Below, one piece after another: positions 1 to 9,056 of a stretch of DNA of 64,000 nucleotides. Positions within the stretch are counted from its first letter, which is position 1; each line of letters starts with the position of its first letter. Below the pieces are notes generated by a model that was not told the DNA's origin, did not search any database, and was given only the letters and a program-made list of their open reading frames with translations. The translations under genes were made by a program, and so were the position numbers. Source of the stretch: Pseudomonadota bacterium. Its GTDB lineage: Bacteria; Pseudomonadota; Alphaproteobacteria; Rhizobiales; Xanthobacteraceae. The stretch spans positions 248,001 through 312,000 of the forward strand of contig JAEWHP010000020.1 in the NCBI GenBank assembly GCA_023387735.1, in the 5' to 3' direction.

Positions 1-1
1 T

Positions 2-529
2 TTTGCCGCCGAACGCTACGGCGTGGTGCCCGACATGCTCACTTTTGCAAAAGGCATCACGAATGGCGCAGCGCCGATGGGCGGCGTGCTGGTGCGCGAC
101 ACCATCCACGACTCTTTCATGAACGGCCCGGAATACGCGGTGGAACTGACCCACGGGTATACCTATTCGGCCCACCCGCTGGCCTGCGCCGCGGGACTTG
201 CCACCCTCGACATCTACCGTGACGAAAAGCTGTTCGAGCGCGCCAACAAACTCGAGCCGAAATTCGCCGACGCCGTGATGTCGCTGCGCCAGGAAGCGGG
301 CGTGCTGGATATCCGTACCGGCCTGACTGCCGGCATCGACCTCGCGCCCGTTGCCGACGCGCCGGGCAAGCGCGGCTTCGCCGGGCTCAACAGCGCCTTC
401 CACGACAACGACCTGATGGTCCGCGTCGCCGGCGACACGCTGGTCCTGACCCCGCCGCTGATCATCACCGAGGACCAGATCGGCGAGATCATCGAAAAGG
501 TCACCAAGGTGATCCGCGCGACGGCGTAA
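2..529 (+). CDS. Omega-amino acid--pyruvate aminotransferase, C-terminal part (partial)
   Basis: Class III PLP-dependent aminotransferase cut by the left window edge; about the last 175 residues are visible, against roughly 440 for the family. The visible start contains TFAKGITNGAAPMGGV, whose lysine is in the position of the Schiff-base lysine that holds PLP, followed by the HGYTYSAHPLACAAGLA segment that contacts the cofactor phosphate. The small C-terminal domain ends normally. Members move the amino group of beta-alanine or other omega-amino acids to pyruvate in the cytoplasm. The exact amine donor cannot be read from this fragment. The gene ends at TAA, followed by a palindromic repeat rather than another gene of the same pathway. 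Confidence 0.85.
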   Translation, partial: FAAERYGVVPDMLTFAKGITNGAAPMGGVLVRDTIHDSFMNGPEYAVELTHGYTYSAHPLACAAGLATLDIYRDEKLFERANKLEPKFADAVMSLRQEAGVLDIRTGLTAGIDLAPVADAPGKRGFAGLNSAFHDNDLMVRVAGDTLVLTPPLIITEDQIGEIIEKVTKVIRATA

Positions 530-544
530 GCGCCTTCTCTCCGC

Positions 545-623
545 GTCCCGGCCTTGAGCCGGGACCCCATTTCCACGCCACAATTTCAGAAGTTTCAGGT
601 AGGTCCCGGCTCAAGGCCGGGAC
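545..623. repeat. Palindromic intergenic repeat, 21-bp perfect inverted arms
   Basis: The arms at 545-565 and 603-623 are exact reverse complements of each other (21 bp), and each arm is itself an imperfect palindrome centred on GGCCTTGAGCC. The 37-bp centre is unrelated. It lies 15 bp after the aminotransferase stop, the position typical of REP/BIME-like elements, and could act as an mRNA 3' stabiliser or transcript end. Similar two-arm elements with different arm sequences occur at 13322, 25633 and elsewhere in this window. Confidence 0.8.
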
Positions 624-790
624 ACGAGACCGCAATCGCAGTTCCGGCCGTATCAAAAAGAACACAGGCCCTGCGAATCAACATTGGTGGTAATGTCGCA
701 GCGCTCGGGGGCGCGCAAACTGAATCATGCCAAAACTTGCGCCTGTTCCCGGGTGAAGGCAGTTCGGACCTTTAGGGCGTAGCGCGCGAC

Positions 791-2257
791 ATGATTCGCA
801 TTTCGACGATTTTCATCGCCATCTGCATGGTGCTCTTGGCAGCATCCCTCGGACTGGTGCTGCATGCGATGGCGGGCTTCAACAGTTCCGAAGCCGCGAT
901 CGTGTCGCTGACCGCGCTGACATTCCTTATCCTCTACAATGCCGTGTCGATGCGGCTGCGCGACCGCTCCGATGTCGGCGGCCAGATCGCCGACCTGTCC
1001 CGCGGCACCGCCGACCTCGCCCGCCAGGTCGCCGAATTCGGCCGCAGGCTCGCCGCCGTCGAAGGCCGGGTGGTGTCGGCGCACTCCGCAGGCGCCGACC
1101 GCATCCAGGCCGTGGTGGGCGAAATCAACGAATTGGGCGTGCTGGTCAAGCAACTGGCCGTCTCGGTCGCCAGCCACGACGACATGCTGTCCGCAGCCGC
1201 CGCGGCACCCGCCCCGGCGAGCAAGCCTCACTTCGAGCCGGCGAATGAGCAAACGTTCACTTCCGAGCCGGCCCCACCCGCCATCGCGAGACCGGCGCCG
1301 GTTGCCGTCGCAGCGCCGGCCGTGGTCGCGGAGGCCATTGCAGCCTCGCGCAACCAGGCGCAGCTGCTTGCCGCGGTGAAGAACGCCATCGAGGAAAGCC
1401 GCCTCGATATCTACCTGCAGCCGATGGTGACGCTACCCCAGCGAAAGGTGCGGTTCTACGAGGCGGTGACGCGGCTGCGCGACGAGCGCGACCAGGTCCT
1501 TGCCGCCGACGATTTCATCGCCGTCGCCGAAGCCGGCGGGCTGATGGGCAAGATCGATCACATGGTGATGCTGCGCTGTGTCCAGGTGCTGCGCCGCCTG
1601 ATGGTGCGCAACAAGGATGTCGGCGTGTTCTGCAACGTCTCGGCGGCGACGCTCGGCAACCCGACCAACTTTGCGCAATGCCTCGATTTTCTCGAGGCCA
1701 ATCGCGCGCTGGCGCCATCCTTCGTGCTCGAATTCAAGCAGGCCGCATTCCGCCGTCTGGGCCCTGCCGAGACCGAGCATCTGGCCGCGCTGTCGCAGCG
1801 CGGTTATCGCTTCTCGATCGACCATGTCACGGATCTGCGGATCGAACCGCGGGAACTCGCCGACCGTGGCGTTCGCTACATCAAGGTACCGGCGGCGTTG
1901 CTGCTCGATCCCAAGCAGAATTCGAGTTCCGACATCCATCCCTCCGATCTTTCCGATTTGCTCGGCCGCTTCGGCATCGACCTGATCGCCGAGCGGATCG
2001 AGGGCGAGCGCGCCGTGGTCGATCTGCTCGACTATGACGTCCGCTTTGGGCAGGGCTTCCTGTTTGCCCCGCCGCGGCCGTTGCGGCCCGAGGGGGCATC
2101 TGCTACCGGCGGGGCTACCCCGAACAAGGAATCCGGCAGTTCCAATGCCCCGAATGGCTCCATTAACCCCGTTTCCCTCCCCCAACCCGCCGTTGAGCCT
2201 GCCATGCGTGCGACCGGCAATGCCGCGCTGGCGCGCCGCGCTGCCGGACCGGGCTAG
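791..2257 (+). CDS. Membrane-anchored protein with degenerate EAL domain
   Basis: 488 residues. Two hydrophobic segments (about 4-28 and 34-52) are followed by a helical, probably coiled-coil stretch (60-130), an Ala/Pro-rich linker (135-185) and an EAL-type domain (about 195-445). EAL domains hydrolyse cyclic di-GMP. Here the EAL glutamate is kept (YEAVTRLRDE), as are the Asn of CNVSAATL, the Glu of VLEF, the Lys of YIKVP and the Gln of FGQGF. The metal-binding DDFG is IDHV and loop 6 (DFGTGYSSL in active enzymes) is absent. I therefore infer a non-catalytic c-di-GMP-binding or protein-interaction domain. No GGDEF domain is present. The Pro/Ser-rich tail is probably disordered. Confidence 0.8.
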   Translation: MIRISTIFIAICMVLLAASLGLVLHAMAGFNSSEAAIVSLTALTFLILYNAVSMRLRDRSDVGGQIADLSRGTADLARQVAEFGRRLAAVEGRVVSAHSAGADRIQAVVGEINELGVLVKQLAVSVASHDDMLSAAAAAPAPASKPHFEPANEQTFTSEPAPPAIARPAPVAVAAPAVVAEAIAASRNQAQLLAAVKNAIEESRLDIYLQPMVTLPQRKVRFYEAVTRLRDERDQVLAADDFIAVAEAGGLMGKIDHMVMLRCVQVLRRLMVRNKDVGVFCNVSAATLGNPTNFAQCLDFLEANRALAPSFVLEFKQAAFRRLGPAETEHLAALSQRGYRFSIDHVTDLRIEPRELADRGVRYIKVPAALLLDPKQNSSSDIHPSDLSDLLGRFGIDLIAERIEGERAVVDLLDYDVRFGQGFLFAPPRPLRPEGASATGGATPNKESGSSNAPNGSINPVSLPQPAVEPAMRATGNAALARRAAGPG

Positions 2258-2272
2258 CGGACGTCCGAAATC

Positions 2273-3127
2273 ATGACCTCGCTACGGTTTGCCGAAAGGC
2301 TGAGCGAGCTCGTGGACGGCGTCGAGGTCATCCTCTCCGATATCTGGGGCGTGGTGCATAACGGGCTCGAGTCGTTTCCCGACGCCTGCCAGGCGCTGCA
2401 TACCTTTCGCGAGCGTGGCGGCACCGTCATCCTCATCACCAACGCGCCCCGGCCGGCAGACTCGGTACAACGGCAATTGCGCAAGCTCGGCGTCGCCGAT
2501 GAAATCTATGACGCGATCGTCAGCTCCGGCGACCTGACCCGGCACTTCGTCGGCGATCACCCCGGCAAGAAGATGTTCTGGCTCGGTCCGGAGCGCGACA
2601 GCTCGATTTATCGCGGGCTCGACGCCGTGATCGCGCCGCTGGAGCAGGCCGACTACATCGTCTGCACCGGCCTGTTCGACGATGAAACCGAATCCGCCGA
2701 GGACTACCGCGGGATGATGCTGCAGGCGCGCGAGCGCAAGCTGCCGCTCATTTGCGCCAACCCCGACATCGTCGTCGAGCGCGGCGACCGATTGATCTAC
2801 TGCGCGGGCGCGATCGCCGAACTCTATCGCGAACTCGGCGGCGAGGTGATTTTTTACGGCAAGCCGCACCGGCCGATCTACGAGCGCGCGATGGCACTCG
2901 CCGCCGAGCGCCGCGGCCATCCCGCACCGCTGGACCGCGTGCTGGCGATCGGGGATTCGGTGCGGACCGACCTGACGGGCGCCCACGGCTTCGGGATCGA
3001 TTGCCTGTTCGTGACCCGTGGCATCCATTCCGAGGATTTCGAGGGCATCGACCAGCTCGATCCGGCCTCGGTCAAGGAGCTGTTCGGCCACCCACCGAAG
3101 GCGCTGATGCGGGAATTGCGCTGGTAG
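2273..3127 (+). CDS. HAD-superfamily subfamily IIA hydrolase (TIGR01459-like)
   Basis: 284 residues, NagD-like phosphatase of the class IIA HAD group. Motif I is LSDIWGVVHNG, in which the second acid of the usual DxD is Trp, as is normal for this subfamily. Motif II is VILITNAPRP, the substrate/cap region contains GKPHRPIYERA, and the C-terminal metal site is AIGDSVRTDLTGA. It probably dephosphorylates a small phospho-metabolite in the cytoplasm; the substrate is unknown. It starts 15 bp after the EAL gene, so the two may be co-transcribed, and it ends at a bidirectional hairpin shared with the convergent receiver gene. Confidence 0.85.
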   Translation: MTSLRFAERLSELVDGVEVILSDIWGVVHNGLESFPDACQALHTFRERGGTVILITNAPRPADSVQRQLRKLGVADEIYDAIVSSGDLTRHFVGDHPGKKMFWLGPERDSSIYRGLDAVIAPLEQADYIVCTGLFDDETESAEDYRGMMLQARERKLPLICANPDIVVERGDRLIYCAGAIAELYRELGGEVIFYGKPHRPIYERAMALAAERRGHPAPLDRVLAIGDSVRTDLTGAHGFGIDCLFVTRGIHSEDFEGIDQLDPASVKELFGHPPKALMRELRW

Positions 3128-3136
3128 CCCAACGAA

Positions 3137-3163
3137 AAATGCCCGGGATCGACCCGGGCATTT
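3137..3163. terminator. Bidirectional intrinsic terminator between convergent genes
   Basis: AAATGCCCGGG and CCCGGGCATTT form an 11-bp perfect stem around a 5-nt loop, with A-rich and T-rich flanks. It sits between the HAD hydrolase (+) and the CheY-like gene (-), both of which end within 30 bp of it. Confidence 0.85.
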
Positions 3164-3189
3164 CTAATTCCGTTGAGCGTTCGACGTTC

Positions 3190-3585
3190 TCAAGCCGTCG
3201 CCATGTCCGGGAAGACCGCCTCGATCTTGGTCTTCAGCGTGGCCGCATTGAACGGCTTGACGATGTAATTGTTGACGCCGGCCTTCTTGGCCGCGATCAC
3301 GTTCTCGGTCTTGGATTCCGCCGTGATCATGATGAAGGGCGTGGTAGCGAGGTTGGGATCGGCGCGGACTTCCTTGAGCAGGTCGTAGCCGGTCATCGGC
3401 TCCATGTTCCAGTCGGAGATCACGAGCCCGTATTTCTTGCCGCGCATCTTGTCCAGCGCCTGCGATCCGTCGCTGGCATCGTCGATGTTATCGAACCCGA
3501 GCTGCTTCAAAAGATTTCGGATGATTCGGATCATGGTGCCATAGTCATCAACCACCAGAACCGGCATGGATAAATCAACCGCCAT
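3190..3585 (-). CDS. CheY-like single-domain response regulator
   Basis: 131-residue stand-alone receiver domain. The acidic pair (LVVDD), phospho-acceptor Asp (LVISDWNMEP), conserved Thr (MITAES) and Lys (YIVKPF) are all present, so it should be phosphorylatable. No output domain follows. It closely follows the chemotaxis CheY pattern and would bind the flagellar motor or CheZ. The start at 3585 is chosen because GGGAAGAG lies just upstream and the remaining upstream open frame is not coding-like. No chemotaxis kinase is nearby, but a CheZ gene lies at 46769. It is transcribed divergently from ribF. Confidence 0.9.
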   Translation of the reverse strand: MAVDLSMPVLVVDDYGTMIRIIRNLLKQLGFDNIDDASDGSQALDKMRGKKYGLVISDWNMEPMTGYDLLKEVRADPNLATTPFIMITAESKTENVIAAKKAGVNNYIVKPFNAATLKTKIEAVFPDMATA

Positions 3586-3806
3586 CTCTTCCCCCACTGC
3601 AACGCTTACGCAACAAAATATCCGCAGGCCTGCGCGATCCGCAGTCCTCCCCCAAGACGTAGCATCAGCCGTTAAACAGCCAGTTAATCGGGCCCGGGCG
3701 GATTGCACTGGTTTTGAGCCGACCGGCCCGCTTGACTTGGCAGGCAGCGCCGCGTCACGGTCCGACCGCGTTCGCCGAGCCAGAAAATTCCTGAAGAATC
3801 CCTGAA

Positions 3807-4778
3807 ATGACACCTGAATTTACCGTTATACGGGACACTACCCCTGCCGCCGCGATCCCCCGCGGCGCCGTGGTCGCCATGGGCAATTTCGATGGCGTCC
3901 ACCTGGGCCACCGCGCGGTGATCGCCGCCGCGCTGCGGATGGGCCAGGCGCACGGAAAACCGGCGTTTGCGGTCACCTTCGAGCCGCATCCGCGCAGTTT
4001 CTTCAGTCCGAACAGCCCGCAGTTCCGTCTCTCCGACGAGACCAACAAGCTGCGGCTCTTGGCCGGGACCGGGCTCGCCGGTGCCGTGGTGATGACCTTC
4101 GACAAGTCCCGCGCCGGCACCTCGGCGCAAGATTTCATTCACCATGACCTGATTGAGCGTCTCGGCATCTCGGGAATCGCGGTCGGCTACGACTTTCATT
4201 TCGGCAAGGGCCGGGTCGGCTCGCCGGCCCTGCTGCTCAGCGAAGCGCCGCGGCTCGGGATCGAGGTCGACGTCCAGGCCCATGTCGATATCGAGGAACG
4301 CCCGGTTTCCTCCAGCGCGATCCGCATGGCGCTGGCGGAGGGCCAGATCGACGACGCCACCACGATGCTGGGCGGACCGTGGTTCGTCAGCGGCGAGGTG
4401 ATCCATGGCGAGAAGCGCGGCCGCGATCTCGGCTATCCCACCGCCAATATCCGCCTCGACAAGAATTGCAGCCTCAAGCACGGCATCTACGCCGTGCGGG
4501 TCGGCCGCGGCGCCGAGCGGTACGATGCAGTGGCAAGTTTCGGCCGCCGCCCGACCTTCGATAACGGCGCGCCGCTATTGGAAGTGTTCGTGTTCGACTT
4601 CAAGGGCGATCTCTACGGAACCACGCTCGACGTCGCCTTCATCGGCTTCATCCGCGACGAACTCAAGTTTGACTCAATCGACGCGCTGATTCGGCAGATG
4701 GACGACGACAGCGCGCGGGCTCGCGCCGCGCTCGCAGCCGCGCCCGATGCGTTTCCGAAGCTTGGAGCGATCAGTTGA
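3807..4778 (+). CDS. ribF: Bifunctional riboflavin kinase / FAD synthetase
   Basis: 323 residues, normal for RibF. It phosphorylates riboflavin to FMN and adenylylates FMN to FAD in the cytoplasm. The N-terminal FAD synthetase half carries the nucleotidyl-transferase motif GNFDGVHLGHRAVI. The C-terminal riboflavin kinase half carries GYPTANI and the beta-barrel sequence GIYAVRV. The upstream region is divergent from the CheY-like gene. The stop codon overlaps the TTG start of the acetyltransferase gene by 3 bp, so they are probably translated from one transcript. Confidence 0.95.
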   Translation: MTPEFTVIRDTTPAAAIPRGAVVAMGNFDGVHLGHRAVIAAALRMGQAHGKPAFAVTFEPHPRSFFSPNSPQFRLSDETNKLRLLAGTGLAGAVVMTFDKSRAGTSAQDFIHHDLIERLGISGIAVGYDFHFGKGRVGSPALLLSEAPRLGIEVDVQAHVDIEERPVSSSAIRMALAEGQIDDATTMLGGPWFVSGEVIHGEKRGRDLGYPTANIRLDKNCSLKHGIYAVRVGRGAERYDAVASFGRRPTFDNGAPLLEVFVFDFKGDLYGTTLDVAFIGFIRDELKFDSIDALIRQMDDDSARARAALAAAPDAFPKLGAIS

Positions 4779-5320
4779 GCAGATCCGAAAAAGAAAAAAT
4801 GCTGGCCGGCGAGCTCTATCGCCCCGATGCCGAGATCGGCGCCGAGCAGGCGCAGACCAAGGCCTGGCTGGTCCGCTACAATGCCGCGCTGGCGCAACCG
4901 GTTTCGGAACGCCACGCACTGTTGCGCGAGCGTCTGGGACATGTCGGCTCCGGCGCCGTGATCCGGCCGCCGTTCTTCTGCGACTTCGGCTACAACATCA
5001 AGGTGGGCGACGGCGTGTTCATGAACTTCAACTGCGTCATCCTCGACGTCGTCGAAGTCAGTATCGGCGACCGCACCCAGATCGGACCGGCCGTCCAGAT
5101 CTACGCGGCGGATCATCCCCGCGACGCCGAGACCCGCCGCGAGGGCCTCGAATTCGGCCGCCCGGTGCATATCGGCAAGGACGTCTGGATCGGCGGCGGC
5201 GCCATCATCCTGCCCGGCATCACGATCGGCGACGGCGCCATCGTCGGCGCCGGCAGCGTGGTCACGCGCGACGTCGGCGCGGGCGTGACGGTGGCGGGAA
5301 ACCCGGCCCGGCCACGGTAA
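4775..5320 (+). CDS. maa: Maltose/galactoside O-acetyltransferase family (left-handed beta-helix)
   Basis: 181 residues. It begins with the N-terminal cap of the Maa/LacA family (SEKEKMLAGELYRPD) and continues with hexapeptide repeats such as IGDRTQIGP, IGKDVWIGGG and IGDGAIVGAGSVV that form the beta-helix. The catalytic His lies in YAADHPRDAETR. It acetylates a sugar hydroxyl from acetyl-CoA; the natural acceptor is unknown. The start is a TTG at 4775 whose last two bases overlap the ribF TGA; the next ATG (4799) would remove part of the conserved cap, so TTG is preferred. Confidence 0.85.
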   Translation: MSRSEKEKMLAGELYRPDAEIGAEQAQTKAWLVRYNAALAQPVSERHALLRERLGHVGSGAVIRPPFFCDFGYNIKVGDGVFMNFNCVILDVVEVSIGDRTQIGPAVQIYAADHPRDAETRREGLEFGRPVHIGKDVWIGGGAIILPGITIGDGAIVGAGSVVTRDVGAGVTVAGNPARPR

Positions 5321-5519
5321 AGCTGTTACCGGTTCCGTCGGGCTTTGCGATTTTCCCGGTTGGCTGCTATGGAAAGCCCCCATGTTTGCGCGGCGCACCA
5401 TCAGCATTAGCGGCCCGGCTTCCGCCTGAGCGTTCAGCTCGGCGCAAGACCGGGATTTTCCTGTTCATCCGCGATCTCCTCGCGTTACGGCGCCGTTTTC
5501 GAGCCAAACCAGAGCCTTC

Positions 5520-8500
5520 ATGTCCCAAAATCCGCAAAAGTCCGACGTTACCGACTATTCCAAGACCCTGTTCCTGCCGCAGACGGAATTCCCGATGCGC
5601 GCCGGCCTGCCCCAGCGCGAGCCGGAAATCCTGAAATACTGGAACGAGATCGACCTCTACGGAAAGCTACGCCAGAGCGCCGCCGGCCGCGCCAAGTTTG
5701 TCCTGCATGACGGCCCGCCCTACGCCAACGGCAACATCCACATCGGCCACGCGCTGAACAAGATCCTCAAGGACGTGGTGACCAAGAGCCAGCAGATGCT
5801 CGGCTACGATTCCAACTACGTACCGGGCTGGGACTGTCACGGCCTGCCGATCGAGTGGAAGATCGAGGAAGAGAACTACCGCTCCAAGGGCAGGCAGAAG
5901 CCCGATTTTCGCGACTCCACTGCCATGGTGGAATTTCGAAAAGAGTGCCGCGCTTACGCGACGCACTGGCTCAACGTGCAGCGCGAGGAATTCAAGCGGC
6001 TCGGCATCATCGGCGACTGGGATCATCCCTACGCCACCATGAGCTATCCCGCCGAAGCCCAGATCGCGCGCGAACTGATGAAGTTCGCCGCCAACGGCAC
6101 GCTCTATCGCGGCTCCAAGCCCGTGATGTGGAGCGTGGTGGAGAAGACCGCGCTCGCCGAGGCCGAGGTTGAGTATGAGGACTACACCTCCGACATGGTG
6201 TGGGTGAAGTTTCCGGTGACCTCGCCGGCGCATGGCGCGCTCGCCAACGCCTCCGTCGTGATCTGGACCACGACGCCATGGACGCTGCCCGGCAACCGCG
6301 CCATCAGCTTTTCGCCGAAGATCGCCTACGGCCTGTATGAAGTCACCGAAGCACCGGAAGACAACTGGGCGAAGACTGGCGACCTGCTGATCCTCGCCGA
6401 TGCGCTTGCCGAAAGCGTATTCAAGCAAGCGCGCGTCACCGCCTATACTAAGCTGCGCGATCTGCCGGCCGACACGCTGGATGCGGTCGAGTGCGCCCAT
6501 CCGTTGAAAGGCTTCGAGGGCGGATACGAATTCATCGTCCCGCTGCTCGCCGGCGACCACGTCACCGACGACACCGGCACCGGCTTCGTGCACACCGCGC
6601 CCGGCCACGGCCGCGAGGACTTCGACGTCTGGACCGCAAATGCGCGCGAACTCGAGCCGCGCGGCATCAACACCACCATCCCCTACACCGTCGACGAAAA
6701 CGGCGCCTTCACCGACCATGCCCCGGGCTTCACGGGCCACCGTGTCATCAACGACAAGGGTGAAAAGGGCGACGCCAACGAGAGCGTGATCAAGGCGCTG
6801 GTCGAGCGCGGCATGCTGCTGGCGCGCGGCCGGCTCAAGCATCAGTATCCGCATTCCTGGCGGTCGAAGAAGCCGGTGATCTTCCGCAACACGCCGCAGT
6901 GGTTCATCGCGATGGACAAGGACATCGCCGATCACGGCGAGGCCCGCCCCGGCGACACGCTACGCGCCCGCGCGCTGCGCGCGATCTCGGTGACGCAATG
7001 GGTGCCGCCCGCCGGCCAGAACCGGATCAACGGCATGATCGCCGGCCGCCCCGACTGGGTGATCTCGCGCCAGCGCGCCTGGGGCGTGCCGATCGCGGTA
7101 TTCGTGCGCGAGAAGGGCGACGGCACCGCTGAAATCCTGCAGGACGAAGCGGTCAATCAGCGCATCACTGAGGCGTTCATGGAGGAAGGCGCCGACGCCT
7201 GGTACATGGATGGCGCGCGCGAGCGTTTCCTCGGGTCGCGCGCCGGCGAAGACTGGAAGAAGGTCGACGACATCTGCGACGTCTGGTTCGATTCCGGCTC
7301 GACGCACGCCTTCGTGCTGGAAGACCGCCAGAATTTCCCCACCCTCGGCAACATCGTGCGCAAGATCGACGGTGGCGACGACACCGTGATGTATCTGGAA
7401 GGCTCGGACCAGCATCGCGGCTGGTTTCACTCCTCGCTGCTGGAGAGCTGCGGCACCCGCGGCCGCGCGCCTTACGACGTGGTGCTGACGCACGGCTTCA
7501 CGCTCGACGAGAACGGCCGCAAGATGTCGAAGTCGCTCGGCAACACCGTCGAGCCGCAAAAGGTGATGAAGGATTCGGGCGCCGATATCCTCAGACTCTG
7601 GGTCTGCGCCACCGACTATGCCGACGACCAGCGCATCGGTCCCGAAATCCTGAAGAACACCATCGAGACCTATCGCAAGCTGCGCAACTCGATCCGCTGG
7701 ATGCTCGGCACGCTGCATCATTTCAATCCCGCCGACGCGGTCGCCTATGCCGACATGCCCGAGCTGGAACGCCTGATGCTGCACGAACTCGCCGTACGCG
7801 CGGCGATCGTGCGCCAGGCCTATACCGAGTTCGACTACAAGACGGTCGTGGCAACGCTGTCGGCATTCATGAACACCGAATTGTCGGCGTTCTACTTCGA
7901 CATCCGCAAGGATACGCTGTACTGCGACCCGCCATCCTCGGTCGCGCGCAAGGCGGCGCTGTCCACGATCGACATCATCTGCGACGCGATCCTGCGCTGG
8001 CTGGCGCCGGTCCTGAGCTTCACCACCGAGGAAGCGTGGCGGATGTACAATCCGAACGCCGAACCGTCGGTGCACCTGATGCTGCTGCCGGAAGGTCTCG
8101 AGCAGTTCCGCGACGATGCGCTCGCCGCCAAATGGGAAGCCATCCGCAATGTTCGCCGTGTCGTCACCGGTGCACTCGAACTGGAACGCGCCGCCAAGAA
8201 CATCGGCTCGTCGCTGGAGGCCTCGCCGCTCGTCTATGTCTCGGACAAGGATATCTTCAGCACGCTGTTCGACATCGACCTGGCCGAAGTCTGCATCACC
8301 TCGAACGCGATGGTGACCAACGACGAGGCGCCGGGTAACGCGTTCAGGCTCGCCGATGTGCCTGGCGTTGCCGTCGTGGTCGAACAGGCCGTGGGCACCA
8401 AATGCGCGCGGTCGTGGAAGATCCTGCCGACCGTCGGCGAAGACCCCGAGTACCCCGACGTCTCGCCACGCGACGCGCGGGCCCTGCGTGAATGGAAAAC

Positions 8501-9056
8501 GCTCACCGAAGGCGACAAGCCGGTCGATGAGGTCGAAGCGCCCGCCGAGCCCGTCGGGTTGGTCGAGACGCAACAGCCCGTGCAAGAGCCGTTGCAGGCG
8601 ACGCCTGAGCCGGCCGCTTCAGAAAACGAAACGGCTGCCAAACCTGCCAGGAAGGTCAGGGCCCGGACGACCGCGGCCGCTAAACAGGCCGACGAAACCG
8701 AGAGCGCGGCCAGCAATACTGCTGAAGCGAATGCACCCGCTAAACCCCAGGCGAAGAAGACCAAGGCCGGGAAGGCGAAGGCCAAGAAGGCCGTGGCGAA
8801 GAAGCCTGTGGCCAAAAAGGCCGTAGCGAAAAAGGCCAAAGCCAATAAGGCCAAGACCGGGAAAGCCGCGGCCAGAAAATCCAAAGCCAAGGGGACCAAA
8901 TCCAGCAAGGCTTCTTCCGCCGCGAAGGGAACCAAGAATAGGGCCGCAAAGACCACTGCGAAGAAGGCAGCGAAAAAGAACAAGAAGACTGGCAAGAAGG
9001 CGGGTAAGAAGCCGGCGGGAGCCAAGCCAAAGAAGTCGAAAAAGAAGGCGAGATAA
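5520..9056 (+). CDS. ileS: Isoleucyl-tRNA synthetase with long Lys/Ala-rich C-terminal tail
   Basis: 1178 residues, about 170-190 longer than the enzymatic part needs. Class I motifs are intact: PYANGNIHIGHAL (HIGH) and GRKMSKSLGN (KMSKS). The CP1 editing domain is visible with TTPWTLPGN and the GTGFVHTAPGHG segment. The C-terminal zinc site of many IleS proteins is lost here: the place of the first CxxC reads KCARSW and the second reads VSPRDA. After residue ~990 comes an acidic linker and, from about 1041, a 138-residue tail of repeated AKK/AVAKK units resembling histone H1. The tail is in frame, has no stop and runs up to lspA. The function of the tail is unknown. Confidence 0.95.
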   Translation: MSQNPQKSDVTDYSKTLFLPQTEFPMRAGLPQREPEILKYWNEIDLYGKLRQSAAGRAKFVLHDGPPYANGNIHIGHALNKILKDVVTKSQQMLGYDSNYVPGWDCHGLPIEWKIEEENYRSKGRQKPDFRDSTAMVEFRKECRAYATHWLNVQREEFKRLGIIGDWDHPYATMSYPAEAQIARELMKFAANGTLYRGSKPVMWSVVEKTALAEAEVEYEDYTSDMVWVKFPVTSPAHGALANASVVIWTTTPWTLPGNRAISFSPKIAYGLYEVTEAPEDNWAKTGDLLILADALAESVFKQARVTAYTKLRDLPADTLDAVECAHPLKGFEGGYEFIVPLLAGDHVTDDTGTGFVHTAPGHGREDFDVWTANARELEPRGINTTIPYTVDENGAFTDHAPGFTGHRVINDKGEKGDANESVIKALVERGMLLARGRLKHQYPHSWRSKKPVIFRNTPQWFIAMDKDIADHGEARPGDTLRARALRAISVTQWVPPAGQNRINGMIAGRPDWVISRQRAWGVPIAVFVREKGDGTAEILQDEAVNQRITEAFMEEGADAWYMDGARERFLGSRAGEDWKKVDDICDVWFDSGSTHAFVLEDRQNFPTLGNIVRKIDGGDDTVMYLEGSDQHRGWFHSSLLESCGTRGRAPYDVVLTHGFTLDENGRKMSKSLGNTVEPQKVMKDSGADILRLWVCATDYADDQRIGPEILKNTIETYRKLRNSIRWMLGTLHHFNPADAVAYADMPELERLMLHELAVRAAIVRQAYTEFDYKTVVATLSAFMNTELSAFYFDIRKDTLYCDPPSSVARKAALSTIDIICDAILRWLAPVLSFTTEEAWRMYNPNAEPSVHLMLLPEGLEQFRDDALAAKWEAIRNVRRVVTGALELERAAKNIGSSLEASPLVYVSDKDIFSTLFDIDLAEVCITSNAMVTNDEAPGNAFRLADVPGVAVVVEQAVGTKCARSWKILPTVGEDPEYPDVSPRDARALREWKTLTEGDKPVDEVEAPAEPVGLVETQQPVQEPLQATPEPAASENETAAKPARKVRARTTAAAKQADETESAASNTAEANAPAKPQAKKTKAGKAKAKKAVAKKPVAKKAVAKKAKANKAKTGKAAARKSKAKGTKSSKASSAAKGTKNRAAKTTAKKAAKKNKKTGKKAGKKPAGAKPKKSKKKAR

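Noticed and set aside
3672..3687. CtrA box upstream of the CheY-like gene
   Set aside because: TTAA-N8-TTAA has the wrong spacing for the TTAA-N7-TTAA consensus.
6960..8585. 541-codon minus-strand frame opposite ileS
   Set aside because: Typical high-GC shadow frame; His/Arg/Gly-rich and without motif, whereas ileS on the other strand is unmistakable.
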